6,180 nucleotides of DNA from Mariprofundaceae bacterium (GCA_015489095.1 WFMN01000269.1:1-6180), one strand, 5' to 3'; shown: positions 1-6,005, counted from the first letter of the stretch. A program made the numbers and translations. Notes: a model not told the origin generated them from the letters alone.

Positions 1-1
1 A

Positions 2-727
2 CAGGGCTATGTCTTCTACACCCTCCCCGGCATCGGCGATGCGGGGCTCACCTTCACCTTCGGGAAGTTCAACGCCCCGATCGGCTGGGAACTGCTGGAT
101 GCACCCGATATGTACCAGTTCTCGCACGCGCTGGTGTTCAACAACGGGCTGCCGACCAACCTGACCGGCGCATCGCTCTCCGGCAAAGTCGGCATGATCG
201 ACGCAGTGATCTACTACAGCAACAAGGTGGACAGCAACGGCGTCACCACCACCGGCATCCGCGCTGGCGGCGGCCGCGTGGGCATCACCCCGATGGAGGG
301 CGTCAACCTCGGCGTCTCCTATATCAGCCAAGGTAACCCGGGGCTGACCGCCACCAAGACGCTCGATATCGATTTCACCTACGATGCCATCGACAATCTG
401 GTGATCGGTGCCGAATACAATCAGGTGAAAACAGCAGCAACGGCAACTACCACAACCAAGTCCGGCGGCTACTTCCTCACCGCCCATTACGATTTCACCG
501 ACATGCTTGGCGCCACCTACCGTTTTGGCACTTGGGATAACGACACCAATGCCGCCGGCAAGGTAACCTCCAACACCGTGGCCATCACCACCACACTGGG
601 CGAAGGCTTCGGCGCACTGGGTGAGTATCGCACCATCAATAACACCACGGCTGCAGCAACCGGCGAAGGCTTTGCCGCCAATTTCAACACCAAGGCCTAC
701 GCCTTCGAAATGACCTACAGCTTCTAA
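2..727 (+). CDS. Outer-membrane beta-barrel porin, Bbp2/OmpL-like (3' part, 5' end cut)
   Basis: The frame is open from the left edge to the TAA at 725-727, giving 241 visible residues; the start and signal peptide lie outside the window. The visible part opens with GKFNAPIGWELLDAP and then FSHALVFNNGLPTNLTG. This resembles the 'GKF..xIGxEv...a/sP....SHsy.f..glP..hTG' block that I associate with the putative beta-barrel porin-2 (Bbp2, OmpL-like) family. The rest alternates short polar and aromatic strands rich in Thr, Gly and Asn, as in transmembrane beta strands, and ends FEMTYSF. The C-terminal Phe is the usual signal for BAM-assisted outer-membrane insertion. It sits 13 bp before glnK and probably shares its transcript, so a role in passage of ammonium or another small nitrogenous solute is a reasonable inference, not something the sequence shows. 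The substrate is unknown. Family assignment is moderately sure; the outer-membrane barrel call is firmer. Confidence 0.82.
   Translation, partial: QGYVFYTLPGIGDAGLTFTFGKFNAPIGWELLDAPDMYQFSHALVFNNGLPTNLTGASLSGKVGMIDAVIYYSNKVDSNGVTTTGIRAGGGRVGITPMEGVNLGVSYISQGNPGLTATKTLDIDFTYDAIDNLVIGAEYNQVKTAATATTTTKSGGYFLTAHYDFTDMLGATYRFGTWDNDTNAAGKVTSNTVAITTTLGEGFGALGEYRTINNTTAAATGEGFAANFNTKAYAFEMTYSF
661..676 (+). promoter_or_regulatory. Possible internal sigma-54 (-24/-12) promoter for glnK-amtB
   Basis: Inside the porin 3' end, GG at 662-663 and GC at 674-675 are exactly 10 bases apart (CGGCGAAGGCTTTGCC). The -12 half (TTTGC) fits the consensus; the -24 half fits only as GGC. It lies about 65 bp before the glnK start, a plausible distance. 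The same bases encode a Gly-Glu-Gly-Phe stretch that also occurs earlier in the barrel, so this may be coding coincidence. Confidence 0.25.
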
Positions 728-740
728 AAGGAGATTCCAG

Positions 741-1079
741 ATGAAACAGATCACAGCGATCATCAAGCCGTTCAAACTCGATGAAGTCAAAGAGGCTCTG
801 GGCAAACTCGACATCAGCGGCATGACGGTCACCGAGGTGCGCGGCCACGGCCGTCAGAAGGGACACAGCGAGCTCTATCGCGGTGCCGAGTACCAAGTGG
901 ACTTTGTGCCGAAAGCGACCCTCACCATCGTCGTGACCGAAGAGCAGGTTGATGAGGCGGTCGCCGCCATCATCGAAGCCGCGCGCACCGGCAAGGTGGG
1001 CGACGGCAAGATCTTTGTCACCCCCGTGGAACGGATCGTCCGCATCCGAACCGGCGAAACCGACGCCGACGCACTGTAA
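741..1079 (+). CDS. glnK: Nitrogen regulatory PII protein, GlnK type
   Basis: This encodes 112 residues, the standard PII length. The homotrimer senses ATP/ADP and 2-oxoglutarate and relays nitrogen status. Visible features are the N-terminal strand MKQITAIIKPFK, the T-loop GRQKGHSELYRGAEY with the uridylylation Tyr51, Lys58 beyond it, the B-loop TGKVGDGK at 83-90 that binds nucleotide phosphates, and the C-terminal block RIRTGETDADAL with Arg101 and Arg103. The start is set by AAAGGAG just upstream (728-734). It lies 14 bp before amtB, the classic glnK-amtB pairing in which the T-loop of de-uridylylated GlnK plugs the channel exit at the inner membrane. GlnB and GlnK cannot be told apart by sequence alone; the GlnK name rests on the amtB linkage. 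A partner GlnD is not in the window. Confidence 0.96.
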   Translation: MKQITAIIKPFKLDEVKEALGKLDISGMTVTEVRGHGRQKGHSELYRGAEYQVDFVPKATLTIVVTEEQVDEAVAAIIEAARTGKVGDGKIFVTPVERIVRIRTGETDADAL

Positions 1080-1093
1080 AAAAGGAGTATCGA

Positions 1094-2386
1094 ATGATTA
1101 AGCAACGAAATCGTAGCGCATTGGCTCTGCTGCCAATGTTGTTGACACCCACCTTGGCGTTGGCCGACGACGCCCCCAAACTCAATGCCGGTGATACCGC
1201 CTGGATGATCACCGCCACCGCGCTGGTGCTGCTGATGACCCTGCCCGGTCTGGCGCTCTTCTACGGCGGCATGGTGCGCAAGAAGAATGTGCTGTCGATC
1301 TGCATGCAGGCGATCGCCATCGCCTCGCTGATGAGCGTGCTGTGGGTAGTGTGCGGCTATTCGCTCGCCTTTGCCGACGGCTCCGCCTTCATCGGGGGCT
1401 TGAGCAAGGCATTTTTCGCCGGTGTGGGCTACGACACCCTCTCCGGCACCATCCCGGAGAGCGTCTTCGCCACCTTCCAGATGACCTTTGCCATCATCAC
1501 GCCGGTGCTGATCATCGGCGCCTTCGCCGAGCGGATGAAGTTCGCGGCGGTGATGCTGTTCACCGCCATCTGGGTGCTGGCGGTCTATGCGCCGATCTGC
1601 CACTGGGTATGGGGCGGCGGCTTCCTCGGCGATCTCGGCACGCTCGATTTCGCCGGTGGCACCGTGGTACACATCAACGCCGGTGTCGCGGGATTGGTCT
1701 GCGCACTGGTGCTCGGCAAGCGGGTAGGCTTTCCGCGTGAGCCGATGCTGCCGCACAACCTGACCCTGACCCTGATCGGCACCGGCCTGCTATGGGTGGG
1801 TTGGTTCGGCTTCAACGCCGGTTCGGAGCTGGCCGCCGACGGCACCGCCGGCATGGCGTTGCTGGTCACCCAAGTGGCGACCGCGATGGCGGTGCTGGCG
1901 TGGTCGGCGGCGGAGTGGATGCGCTTCGGCAAACCCAGCCTGCTCGGCGCCTGCTCCGGTGCGGTTGCGGGTCTGGTGGCCATCACCCCCGCCTCCGGCT
2001 TTGTCGGCCCCATCGGCGCGCTGGCGATCGGACTCGCGGCGGGTGTGGTCTGTTTCTGGGCGGTCTCCAGCCTGAAGAAGGCGCTGGGCTACGACGATTC
2101 ACTGGACGCCTTCGGCGTGCACGCCGTCGGCGGCATCGTCGGCGCGCTGCTGACCGGTGTCTTTGTCTCCTCCTCGTTCGGTGGCGCGGGCTTTGCCGAT
2201 GGCATGGGCACCATCTCGCAGGTGGTGGTACAGGCGGAAGCCGTTGGGGCGACCATCATCTACGATGTCATCGTCACCTTCGTGATCCTCAAGGTAATCG
2301 ATGCCTTGATCGGCCTGCGCGTGGCCGAGGATGACGAGCGTGAAGGGCTCGATATCACCCAGCACGGCGAGCAGCTGTACGAGTAG
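1094..2386 (+). CDS. amtB: Ammonium channel AmtB with signal peptide
   Basis: A 430-residue inner-membrane ammonium channel of the Amt/Rh family. An N-terminal signal peptide (basic residues, then a Leu/Ala-rich core, ALA before DDAPK, cleavage near 24/25) precedes about 11 hydrophobic segments. Counting from the mature E. coli protein (offset +25), the functional residues are all present: Phe132 and Phe240 (gate pair F107/F215), Trp173 (W148), Asp185 (D160), Ser244 (S219), and the pore twin histidines His193 and His343 (H168/H318), 150 residues apart as in E. coli. The cytoplasmic tail DDEREGLDITQHGE matches the conserved C-terminal region needed for GlnK control. Its start follows an AAAAAGGAG Shine-Dalgarno (1078-1087). 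It probably forms an operon with glnK and the porin. Sure of family and activity. Confidence 0.97.
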   Translation: MIKQRNRSALALLPMLLTPTLALADDAPKLNAGDTAWMITATALVLLMTLPGLALFYGGMVRKKNVLSICMQAIAIASLMSVLWVVCGYSLAFADGSAFIGGLSKAFFAGVGYDTLSGTIPESVFATFQMTFAIITPVLIIGAFAERMKFAAVMLFTAIWVLAVYAPICHWVWGGGFLGDLGTLDFAGGTVVHINAGVAGLVCALVLGKRVGFPREPMLPHNLTLTLIGTGLLWVGWFGFNAGSELAADGTAGMALLVTQVATAMAVLAWSAAEWMRFGKPSLLGACSGAVAGLVAITPASGFVGPIGALAIGLAAGVVCFWAVSSLKKALGYDDSLDAFGVHAVGGIVGALLTGVFVSSSFGGAGFADGMGTISQVVVQAEAVGATIIYDVIVTFVILKVIDALIGLRVAEDDEREGLDITQHGEQLYE

Positions 2387-2394
2387 GCGAGGAG

Positions 2395-2445
2395 ATCGGC
2401 CGCGAAGCTGCCGCGGGGAAGTTGCCCCGTAGCTTCGCGGCCGAT
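2395..2445. repeat. Palindrome with 15-bp perfect arms between amtB and the second amt gene
   Basis: The arms ATCGGCCGCGAAGCT (2395-2409) and AGCTTCGCGGCCGAT (2431-2445) are exact inverse complements. The 21-base interior folds again: GCGGGG (2413-2418) can pair with CCCCGT (2425-2430), including one G-T pair, around AAGTTG. It starts 9 bp after the amtB stop. It would be a very stable RNA hairpin that could end or stabilise the porin-glnK-amtB transcript, but no T-run follows, so it is not a standard intrinsic terminator. It may be a dispersed palindromic repeat. Confidence 0.85.
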
Positions 2446-2460
2446 GGCAAAATGCTTGCG
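2445..2460 (+). promoter_or_regulatory. Sigma-54 (-24/-12) promoter for the second amt gene
   Basis: TGGCAAAATGCTTGCG carries the TGGCA and TTGC blocks of the RpoN consensus with exactly 10 bases between GG (2446-2447) and GC (2458-2459). Transcription would start near 2471, about 50 bases before the GTG start of the amt gene. Its first base is the last base of the 51-bp palindrome. RpoN promoters are typical of NtrC-controlled nitrogen genes, so nitrogen-limitation control is inferred. I saw no clear NtrC site. Confidence 0.72.
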
Positions 2461-2507
2461 GATTGGATCGGACGAAGGCAAAGTACCTGCCCTGTGTGAA
2501 TCAACAT

Positions 2508-2514
2508 GGAGGGG
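2508..2514 (+). promoter_or_regulatory. Shine-Dalgarno that favours the GTG start at 2521
   Basis: GGAGGGG is spaced correctly for GTG at 2521 (8 bases after GGAGG). It overlaps the alternative in-frame ATG at 2506, which itself has no purine-rich site upstream. Confidence 0.75.
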
Positions 2515-2520
2515 AAATCG

Positions 2521-3732
2521 GTGAACAACGCAGGATTTGATGTCTTTTTTCTGACCATGGGGGCGGCGATGGTGCTGGCGATGCACGCCGGCTTCGCCTT
2601 TCTCGAAGCGGGCACGGTGCGCCGCAAGAACCAAGTCAACGCGCTGGTGCGGGTGATCAGTGATTTCGGATTTTCCACCGTGGCCTACTTCTTTGTCGGC
2701 TTTTCGGTCGCCTACGGCATCAACTTTTTCGCCCCGGTGCCGGAGCTGCGCAACATCGGCGCGGTATCGAACGGCTACGAGCTAGTGCACTTCTTCTTTC
2801 TGCTCACCTTCGCCGCCGCCATCCCGGCCATCATCTCCGGTGGCATCACCGAGCGGGTCAGGTTCTGGCCCAATGCGTTGGCAACGGTGGTGTTGGTGGC
2901 GTTGGTTTACCCCTTTTACGAGGGGTTGATCTGGGGCGGCAATTTGGGGTTCCAGGATTGGCTGCAATCGTCGTTCGGCGCGCCGTTCCACGATTTCGCC
3001 GGCTCGGTGGTGGTGCATGCGATGGGGGGCTTTCTGGCCTTGGGCGCGGTGATCATGCTGGGGGCGCGCAAGGGGCGCTACGGCCATGATGGGCGTGTGG
3101 TTGCGATCCTGCCATCGAATATCCCCTATCTGGCGCTGGGGTCGTGGATCCTCTGCGTCGGTTGGTTCGGGTTCAATGTGATGAGCGCCGGCAAGGTGGG
3201 CGACGCCTCGGGGCTGGTGGCGATCAACTCGCTACTGGCGATGGTCGGTGGATTGCTGGCGGCGCTGGTGGCAGGTAAGAACGACCCCGGCTTTGTCCAC
3301 AACGGCGCGCTGGCGGGGTTGGTGGCGGTCTGTGCCGGTTCCGACTTGGTGCACCCGATCGGCGCGCTGCTGATCGGCGCGGTGGCCGGTGCCGGGTTTG
3401 TTTTCGGCTTTGCGTTTGTGCAACTGCGGCTGAAGCTCGACGATGTGCTCGGCGTGATCCCGCTGCATGGCGCGTGCGGCGCGTGGGGCGGAATCGCCGC
3501 CGGCATCTTCGGTCTGCGCGGTTTTGGTGGCGCGGGTGGGGTTACCTTCCTCAGCCAGTTGGTCGGCACCCTGACGGGGGTGGCGATCGCGGTGGTGGCG
3601 GGCTTGGTTGTTTATGGCGCCATCAAGGCCACCATCGGCCTCCGCCTTGATGAGCGCGGGGAGTTCGAAGGCGCCGACTTGGCGATCCACAACATCAGTG
3701 CCTACCCCGAACAAGATATGGCGAGTCATTGA
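2521..3732 (+). CDS. amt: Second ammonium transporter, divergent Amt family paralogue
   Basis: Starting at GTG 2521 the protein has 403 residues; the ATG at 2506 would add five. It has about 11 hydrophobic segments but no signal peptide: the first membrane segment begins within the first ten residues. Family marks from GTG are FLEAGTVRRKN in segment 1, GGITERVRF, Asp158, the twin pore histidines His166 and His316 (150 apart, as in AmtB), and VGWFGFN with gate Phe218 and Ser222. Phe97 probably corresponds to the outer gate Phe. The tail (RGEFEGADLAIHNISAYPEQ) keeps the general Amt pattern but differs from the EREGLDITQHGE tail of the neighbouring AmtB. The two proteins are clearly diverged, so this is not a recent tandem duplication. 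It has its own sigma-54 promoter and may form a separate unit. Transport of ammonium is likely; a sensor role or altered PII control is possible. Sure of family, less of the exact start. Confidence 0.94.
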   Translation: MNNAGFDVFFLTMGAAMVLAMHAGFAFLEAGTVRRKNQVNALVRVISDFGFSTVAYFFVGFSVAYGINFFAPVPELRNIGAVSNGYELVHFFFLLTFAAAIPAIISGGITERVRFWPNALATVVLVALVYPFYEGLIWGGNLGFQDWLQSSFGAPFHDFAGSVVVHAMGGFLALGAVIMLGARKGRYGHDGRVVAILPSNIPYLALGSWILCVGWFGFNVMSAGKVGDASGLVAINSLLAMVGGLLAALVAGKNDPGFVHNGALAGLVAVCAGSDLVHPIGALLIGAVAGAGFVFGFAFVQLRLKLDDVLGVIPLHGACGAWGGIAAGIFGLRGFGGAGGVTFLSQLVGTLTGVAIAVVAGLVVYGAIKATIGLRLDERGEFEGADLAIHNISAYPEQDMASH

Positions 3733-3758
3733 TGACGACTTCGCAAAAAGTCGTCATC
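3731..3758. repeat. Perfect 11-bp inverted repeat overlapping the amt stop codon
   Basis: GATGACGACTT (3731-3741) and AAGTCGTCATC (3748-3758) are exact inverse complements around CGCAAA. The left arm begins in the TGA stop (3730-3732). No T-run follows on the + strand, so it is more likely a dispersed repeat or a transcript-end stabiliser than a strong terminator. Confidence 0.8.
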
Positions 3759-3773
3759 GCGGCCACGGACAGG

Positions 3774-3827
3774 TTCGGGGAAAGGATTCCCCTCCTACAG
3801 GCTGTAGGAGCGGTTTCCAACCGCGAA
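3774..3827. repeat. Head-to-head pair of REP-type palindromes upstream of glnA
   Basis: One REP lies on the minus strand at 3774-3799, with stem GGGGAA/TTCCCC around AGGA and head CTCCTACA. Three bases later a plus-strand REP runs 3803-3827, with head TGTAGGAG, stem GCGGTT/AACCGC around TCC, and tail CGAA. The heads themselves pair (CTCCTACA/TGTAGGAG around GGC). Both share the head-hairpin-CGAA pattern of the array after glnA, but there the heads face outward. A GTAG head before a hairpin is the mark of REP elements mobilised by REP-associated tyrosine transposases (RAYTs). They lie in the leader region between amt and glnA. Confidence 0.8.
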
Positions 3828-3907
3828 TTGCCACGGACGGAATTTTTGCGATGGGATCATTGATTCGCCGTTGTTATTGATAAAAACTTTTAAGGAGAAA
3901 ACAGTAC
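3828..3907 (+). promoter_or_regulatory. glnA leader: Shine-Dalgarno, no confident promoter
   Basis: TAAGGAG (3891-3897), 10 bases before the ATG, is a good ribosome site. Upstream the DNA is AT-rich for this genome (TTGTTATTGATAAAAAC, 3871-3887), as a promoter would be. I cannot place a -35/-10 pair with normal spacing. A -24/-12-like match at 3835-3849 (GG ... TTTTTGC) has 11 rather than 10 bases between GG and GC. glnA is therefore driven by an unrecognised promoter here or by read-through from amt. Confidence 0.4.
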
Positions 3908-5323
3908 ATGAGTGATGCAATCAAGAAGGTCTTCGACCTGATCAAAGAGAACGAATGCGAGTTCGTCGATGTCCGTTTCACCGACACCCGCGGCAAGTGG
4001 CAGCATGTCACCTTCCCCATCCACGAGCTGTCGGAAGATACCTTTGAGGAGGGGTTTGCCTTTGACGGCTCCTCCATCGCCGGCTGGTGCGACATCAACA
4101 ATTCGGATATGTCGCTGATCCCCGACCCGGAGAGCGCCCGTATCGACCCCTTCTTCGAGGCGAGCACGCTGGTGCTGGTTTCGCAGGTGATCGACCCGCT
4201 GACCGGGCAGGACTACAACCGCTGCCCGCGCCAAGTGGCACAGCGCGCACTGAAGTATATCCGCTCCGCCGGCATCGCCGACACCGTCTATTTCGGCCCC
4301 GAGCTGGAGTTCTTCATCTTTGACGGCATGCGCTACAGCAACGAGATGGGAAGCTGCAGCTACGAGATCGCCTCCGAAGAGGCGGCGTGGAACTCCAACG
4401 CCACCTTCGAGGGCGGCAACACCGGCCACCGCCCCAAGGTGAAGGGGGGCTACTTCCCGGTACCGCCGGTCGATTCGCTGCATGAAATCCGCAACGATAT
4501 GTCGCTGGTGATGACCGACCTCGGCATCCACATGGAGTGTCACCACCACGAGGTGGCGACCGCGGGGCAATGCGAGCTGGCGATGAAGTTCGGCGAGCTG
4601 ATCGACATCGCCGACCGCGCCCAGTGGTACAAGTATGTGGTGCACAATGTGGCCGACGCCCACGGCAAAACCGCCACCTTCATGCCCAAGCCGATCTTCA
4701 ACGACAACGGCACGGCGATGCATGTCCACCAGTCGATCTGGAAGGATGGCAACAACCTGTTTGCCGGTGACAAATACGCCAACCTGTCGCAGGAGGCGCT
4801 GTGGTATATCGGCGGCATCATCAAGCATGCGCGGGCGCTCAACGCCTTCACCAACGCCTCCACCAACTCCTACAAGCGGTTGGTGCCCGGCTTCGAGGCG
4901 CCGGTGAAACTGGCCTACTCCAACCGCAACCGTTCGGCGTCGATCCGTATTCCGGCGACCAACGCCCCGCAAGCGCGCCGCATTGAGGTGCGTTTCCCCG
5001 ACTCCTCTGGCAACCCCTACCTCACCTTCACCGCGATGTTGATGGCGGGCTTGGACGGCATCGCCAACAAGATCGACCCCGGCGAGGCGGCGGACAAGAA
5101 CCTCTACGACCTGCCACCGGAAGAGGACGCCAAGATCCCAACCATCTGCTCCAGCCTCGAGCAGGCGCTGGAATCACTGGATGCCGACCGCGACTTCCTC
5201 AAGGTGGGTCGTGTGATGGATGACGATATGATCGACGCCTACATCGAACTGAAGATGGAAGAGGTCAACGCCCTACGCATGCGTCCGCATCCCATCGAGA
5301 TGGAGATGTACTACTCGGTATAG
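3908..5323 (+). CDS. glnA: Glutamine synthetase type I (GSI-beta)
   Basis: A 471-residue cytoplasmic enzyme, the normal length for a dodecameric type I glutamine synthetase. It joins ammonium to glutamate using ATP. Visible in order: the beta-grasp signature FAFDGSSIAGW with Asp53 (E. coli D50); the metal and substrate region PELEFFIFD; HHEVATAGQCEL; the ATP-binding KPIFNDNGTAMHVHQS with His272 (E. coli H269); the flap residue Glu330 in GFEAPV (E327); NRNRSASIRIP; and KNLYDLPPEE with Tyr400, the adenylylation site (Y397). The constant +3 offset shows a collinear enzyme with no missing active-site part. The protein ends MEMYYSV as in enteric GlnA. Tyr400 implies control by GlnE adenylyltransferase together with PII. 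It lies 175 bp after the amt gene and is followed directly by a terminator. Firm assignment. Confidence 0.98.
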   Translation: MSDAIKKVFDLIKENECEFVDVRFTDTRGKWQHVTFPIHELSEDTFEEGFAFDGSSIAGWCDINNSDMSLIPDPESARIDPFFEASTLVLVSQVIDPLTGQDYNRCPRQVAQRALKYIRSAGIADTVYFGPELEFFIFDGMRYSNEMGSCSYEIASEEAAWNSNATFEGGNTGHRPKVKGGYFPVPPVDSLHEIRNDMSLVMTDLGIHMECHHHEVATAGQCELAMKFGELIDIADRAQWYKYVVHNVADAHGKTATFMPKPIFNDNGTAMHVHQSIWKDGNNLFAGDKYANLSQEALWYIGGIIKHARALNAFTNASTNSYKRLVPGFEAPVKLAYSNRNRSASIRIPATNAPQARRIEVRFPDSSGNPYLTFTAMLMAGLDGIANKIDPGEAADKNLYDLPPEEDAKIPTICSSLEQALESLDADRDFLKVGRVMDDDMIDAYIELKMEEVNALRMRPHPIEMEMYYSV

Positions 5324-5353
5324 CCAGATCACAGGCGATACTGGTTGTACATC

Positions 5354-5381
5354 AAGGGGCTGCCACTCGGCAGCCCTTTTT
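5354..5381 (+). terminator. Intrinsic terminator of glnA
   Basis: GGGCTGCC (5357-5364) and GGCAGCCC (5369-5376) form a perfect 8-bp GC-rich stem around ACTC, followed by five Ts and further T-rich DNA. The stem extends through AAG/TTT pairing at its base. It lies 30 bp after the glnA stop and is a textbook rho-independent terminator. Confidence 0.92.
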
Positions 5382-5410
5382 GTTTGTGTTTTACCACAGA
5401 GCCACGGAGG

Positions 5411-5473
5411 TGTAGGAGGGGTCTCCGATCCCGAATGGCGGATGCTGGTTCGCGGTTTGGAAACCGCTCCTAC
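5411..5473. repeat. REPIN-like inverted REP pair, copy 1
   Basis: Outer heads GTAGGAG and CTCCTAC are inverse complements. Inside are hairpin A (GGGGTC TCC GATCCC) and hairpin B (GCGGTTT GG AAACCGC), joined by a GAA...TTC-flanked spacer. The C-to-T change in hairpin A converts a G-C pair to G-T, so pairing is kept. Confidence 0.88.
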
Positions 5474-5487
5474 GGTGGATTATGCTC

Positions 5488-5582
5488 ACCACAGAGGCAC
5501 GGAGGGCACAGAGGGAAGAAGGAGGTCGTCCGGCCTACGCCGGCATGACATACTTCCCTTTGTGCCTTTGCGTCTTCGTGGT
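5488..5582. repeat. ACCACAGAG/CGTGGT imperfect palindrome, copy 1
   Basis: The left arm (5488-5515, starting ACCACAGAGGCACGGAGG) and right arm (5556-5582, ending GTCTTCGTGGT) are imperfect inverse complements, roughly three quarters matching by eye. The centre holds a hairpin CCGGC-CTAC-GCCGG (5530-5543). The layout suggests a small non-coding inverted-repeat element, but I see no target-site duplication. Confidence 0.75.
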
Positions 5583-5593
5583 TCATTATTTTC

Positions 5594-5610
5594 ACCGCGG
5601 AGACGCGGAG
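5594..5610. repeat. ACCGCGGAG spacer arm, copy 1
   Basis: ACCGCGGAGACGCGGAG joins palindrome copy 1 to the next REP pair. It resembles the left arm of the ACCACAGAG palindrome and recurs at 5801-5817 and 6006-6022. Confidence 0.7.
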
Positions 5611-5619
5611 AACAGATAC

Positions 5620-5682
5620 TGTAGGAGGGGTCTCCGACCCCGAACGGCGGGTGCAGATTCGCGGTTTGGAAACCGCTCCTAC
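5620..5682. repeat. REPIN-like inverted REP pair, copy 2
   Basis: Same 63-bp layout as copy 1. Hairpin A is the fully paired GGGGTC TCC GACCCC and hairpin B is unchanged. The middle reads GAACGGCGGGTGCAGATTC. Confidence 0.88.
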
Positions 5683-5693
5683 GAATTATGCTC

Positions 5694-5788
5694 ACCACAG
5701 AGACACGGAGGGCACAGAGGGAAGAAGGAGGCCGTCCGGCCTACGCCGGCATGACATACTTCCCTTTGTGCCTTTGTGTCTTCGTGGT
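5694..5788. repeat. ACCACAGAG/CGTGGT imperfect palindrome, copy 2
   Basis: The left arm (5694-5721) has GACAC where copy 1 has GGCAC, and the right arm (5762-5788) has GTGTC where copy 1 has GCGTC. The arm-to-arm pairing here (ACAC with GTGT) is slightly better than in copy 1. The central hairpin is CCGGC-CTAC-GCCGG. Confidence 0.75.
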
Positions 5789-5800
5789 TCATTATTTTTC

Positions 5801-5817
5801 ACCGCGGAGGCGCGGAG
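5801..5817. repeat. ACCGCGGAG spacer arm, copy 2
   Basis: ACCGCGGAGGCGCGGAG differs by one base from copy 1. It is the closest match (16 of 17) to the inverse complement of the arm at 6117-6133. Confidence 0.7.
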
Positions 5818-5826
5818 AACAGATAC

Positions 5827-5889
5827 TGTAGGAGGGGTCTCCGACCCCGAATGGCGGGTGCAGATTCGCGGTTTGGAAACCGCTCCTAC
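5827..5889. repeat. REPIN-like inverted REP pair, copy 3
   Basis: Same 63 bp as copy 2, apart from the middle GAATGGCGG (GAACGGCGG in copy 2). Both hairpins and the outer heads are intact. Confidence 0.88.
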
Positions 5890-5900
5890 GAATTATGCTC

Positions 5901-5994
5901 ACCACAGAGGCACGGAGGGCACAGAGGGAAAAAAGGAGGTCGTCCGGCCTGCGCTGGCATGACATTTTCCTTTGTCTCTTTGTGCCTTCGTGGT
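5901..5994. repeat. ACCACAGAG/CGTGGT imperfect palindrome, copy 3 (diverged)
   Basis: The left arm (5901-5928) is like copy 1. The right arm is altered (TTTGTCTCTTTGTGCCTTCG) and the AAGAAGG stretch has become AAAAAAGG. The central hairpin reads CCGGC-CTGC-GCTGG, keeping pairing through a G-T pair. Confidence 0.72.
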
Positions 5995-6005
5995 TCATTA
6001 TTTTC

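Noticed and set aside
875..1756. Long minus-strand open frame of 293 codons opposite glnK and amtB
   Set aside because: It lies antisense to two genes with full functional motifs. Its product is rich in His, Arg, Gln and Gly, as expected of a GC-rich antisense shadow, and it has no recognisable domain.
2465..2479. A second -24/-12 promoter before the second amt gene
   Set aside because: GG and GC are 11 bases apart and the -12 block is AAGGC. The site at 2445-2460 fits much better.
2506..2508. ATG at 2506 as the start of the second amt gene
   Set aside because: There is no Shine-Dalgarno upstream, and the ATG overlaps the GGAGGGG site that is correctly placed for GTG at 2521. It remains possible, with five extra residues.
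3835..3849. Sigma-54 promoter for glnA
   Set aside because: GG and TTTTTGC are present, but 11 rather than 10 bases separate GG from GC and the TGGCA block is missing, so I do not call it.
3608..3880. Plus-strand 90-codon frame running from the amt 3' end through the glnA leader
   Set aside because: It starts out of frame inside the amt gene and then translates the hairpin and REP region. It has no ribosome site and no domain.
3890..4972. Minus-strand open frame of 360 codons opposite glnA
   Set aside because: It is fully antisense to a certain glutamine synthetase gene and shows no domain or ribosome site. Third-position GC bias in glnA accounts for the lack of stops.
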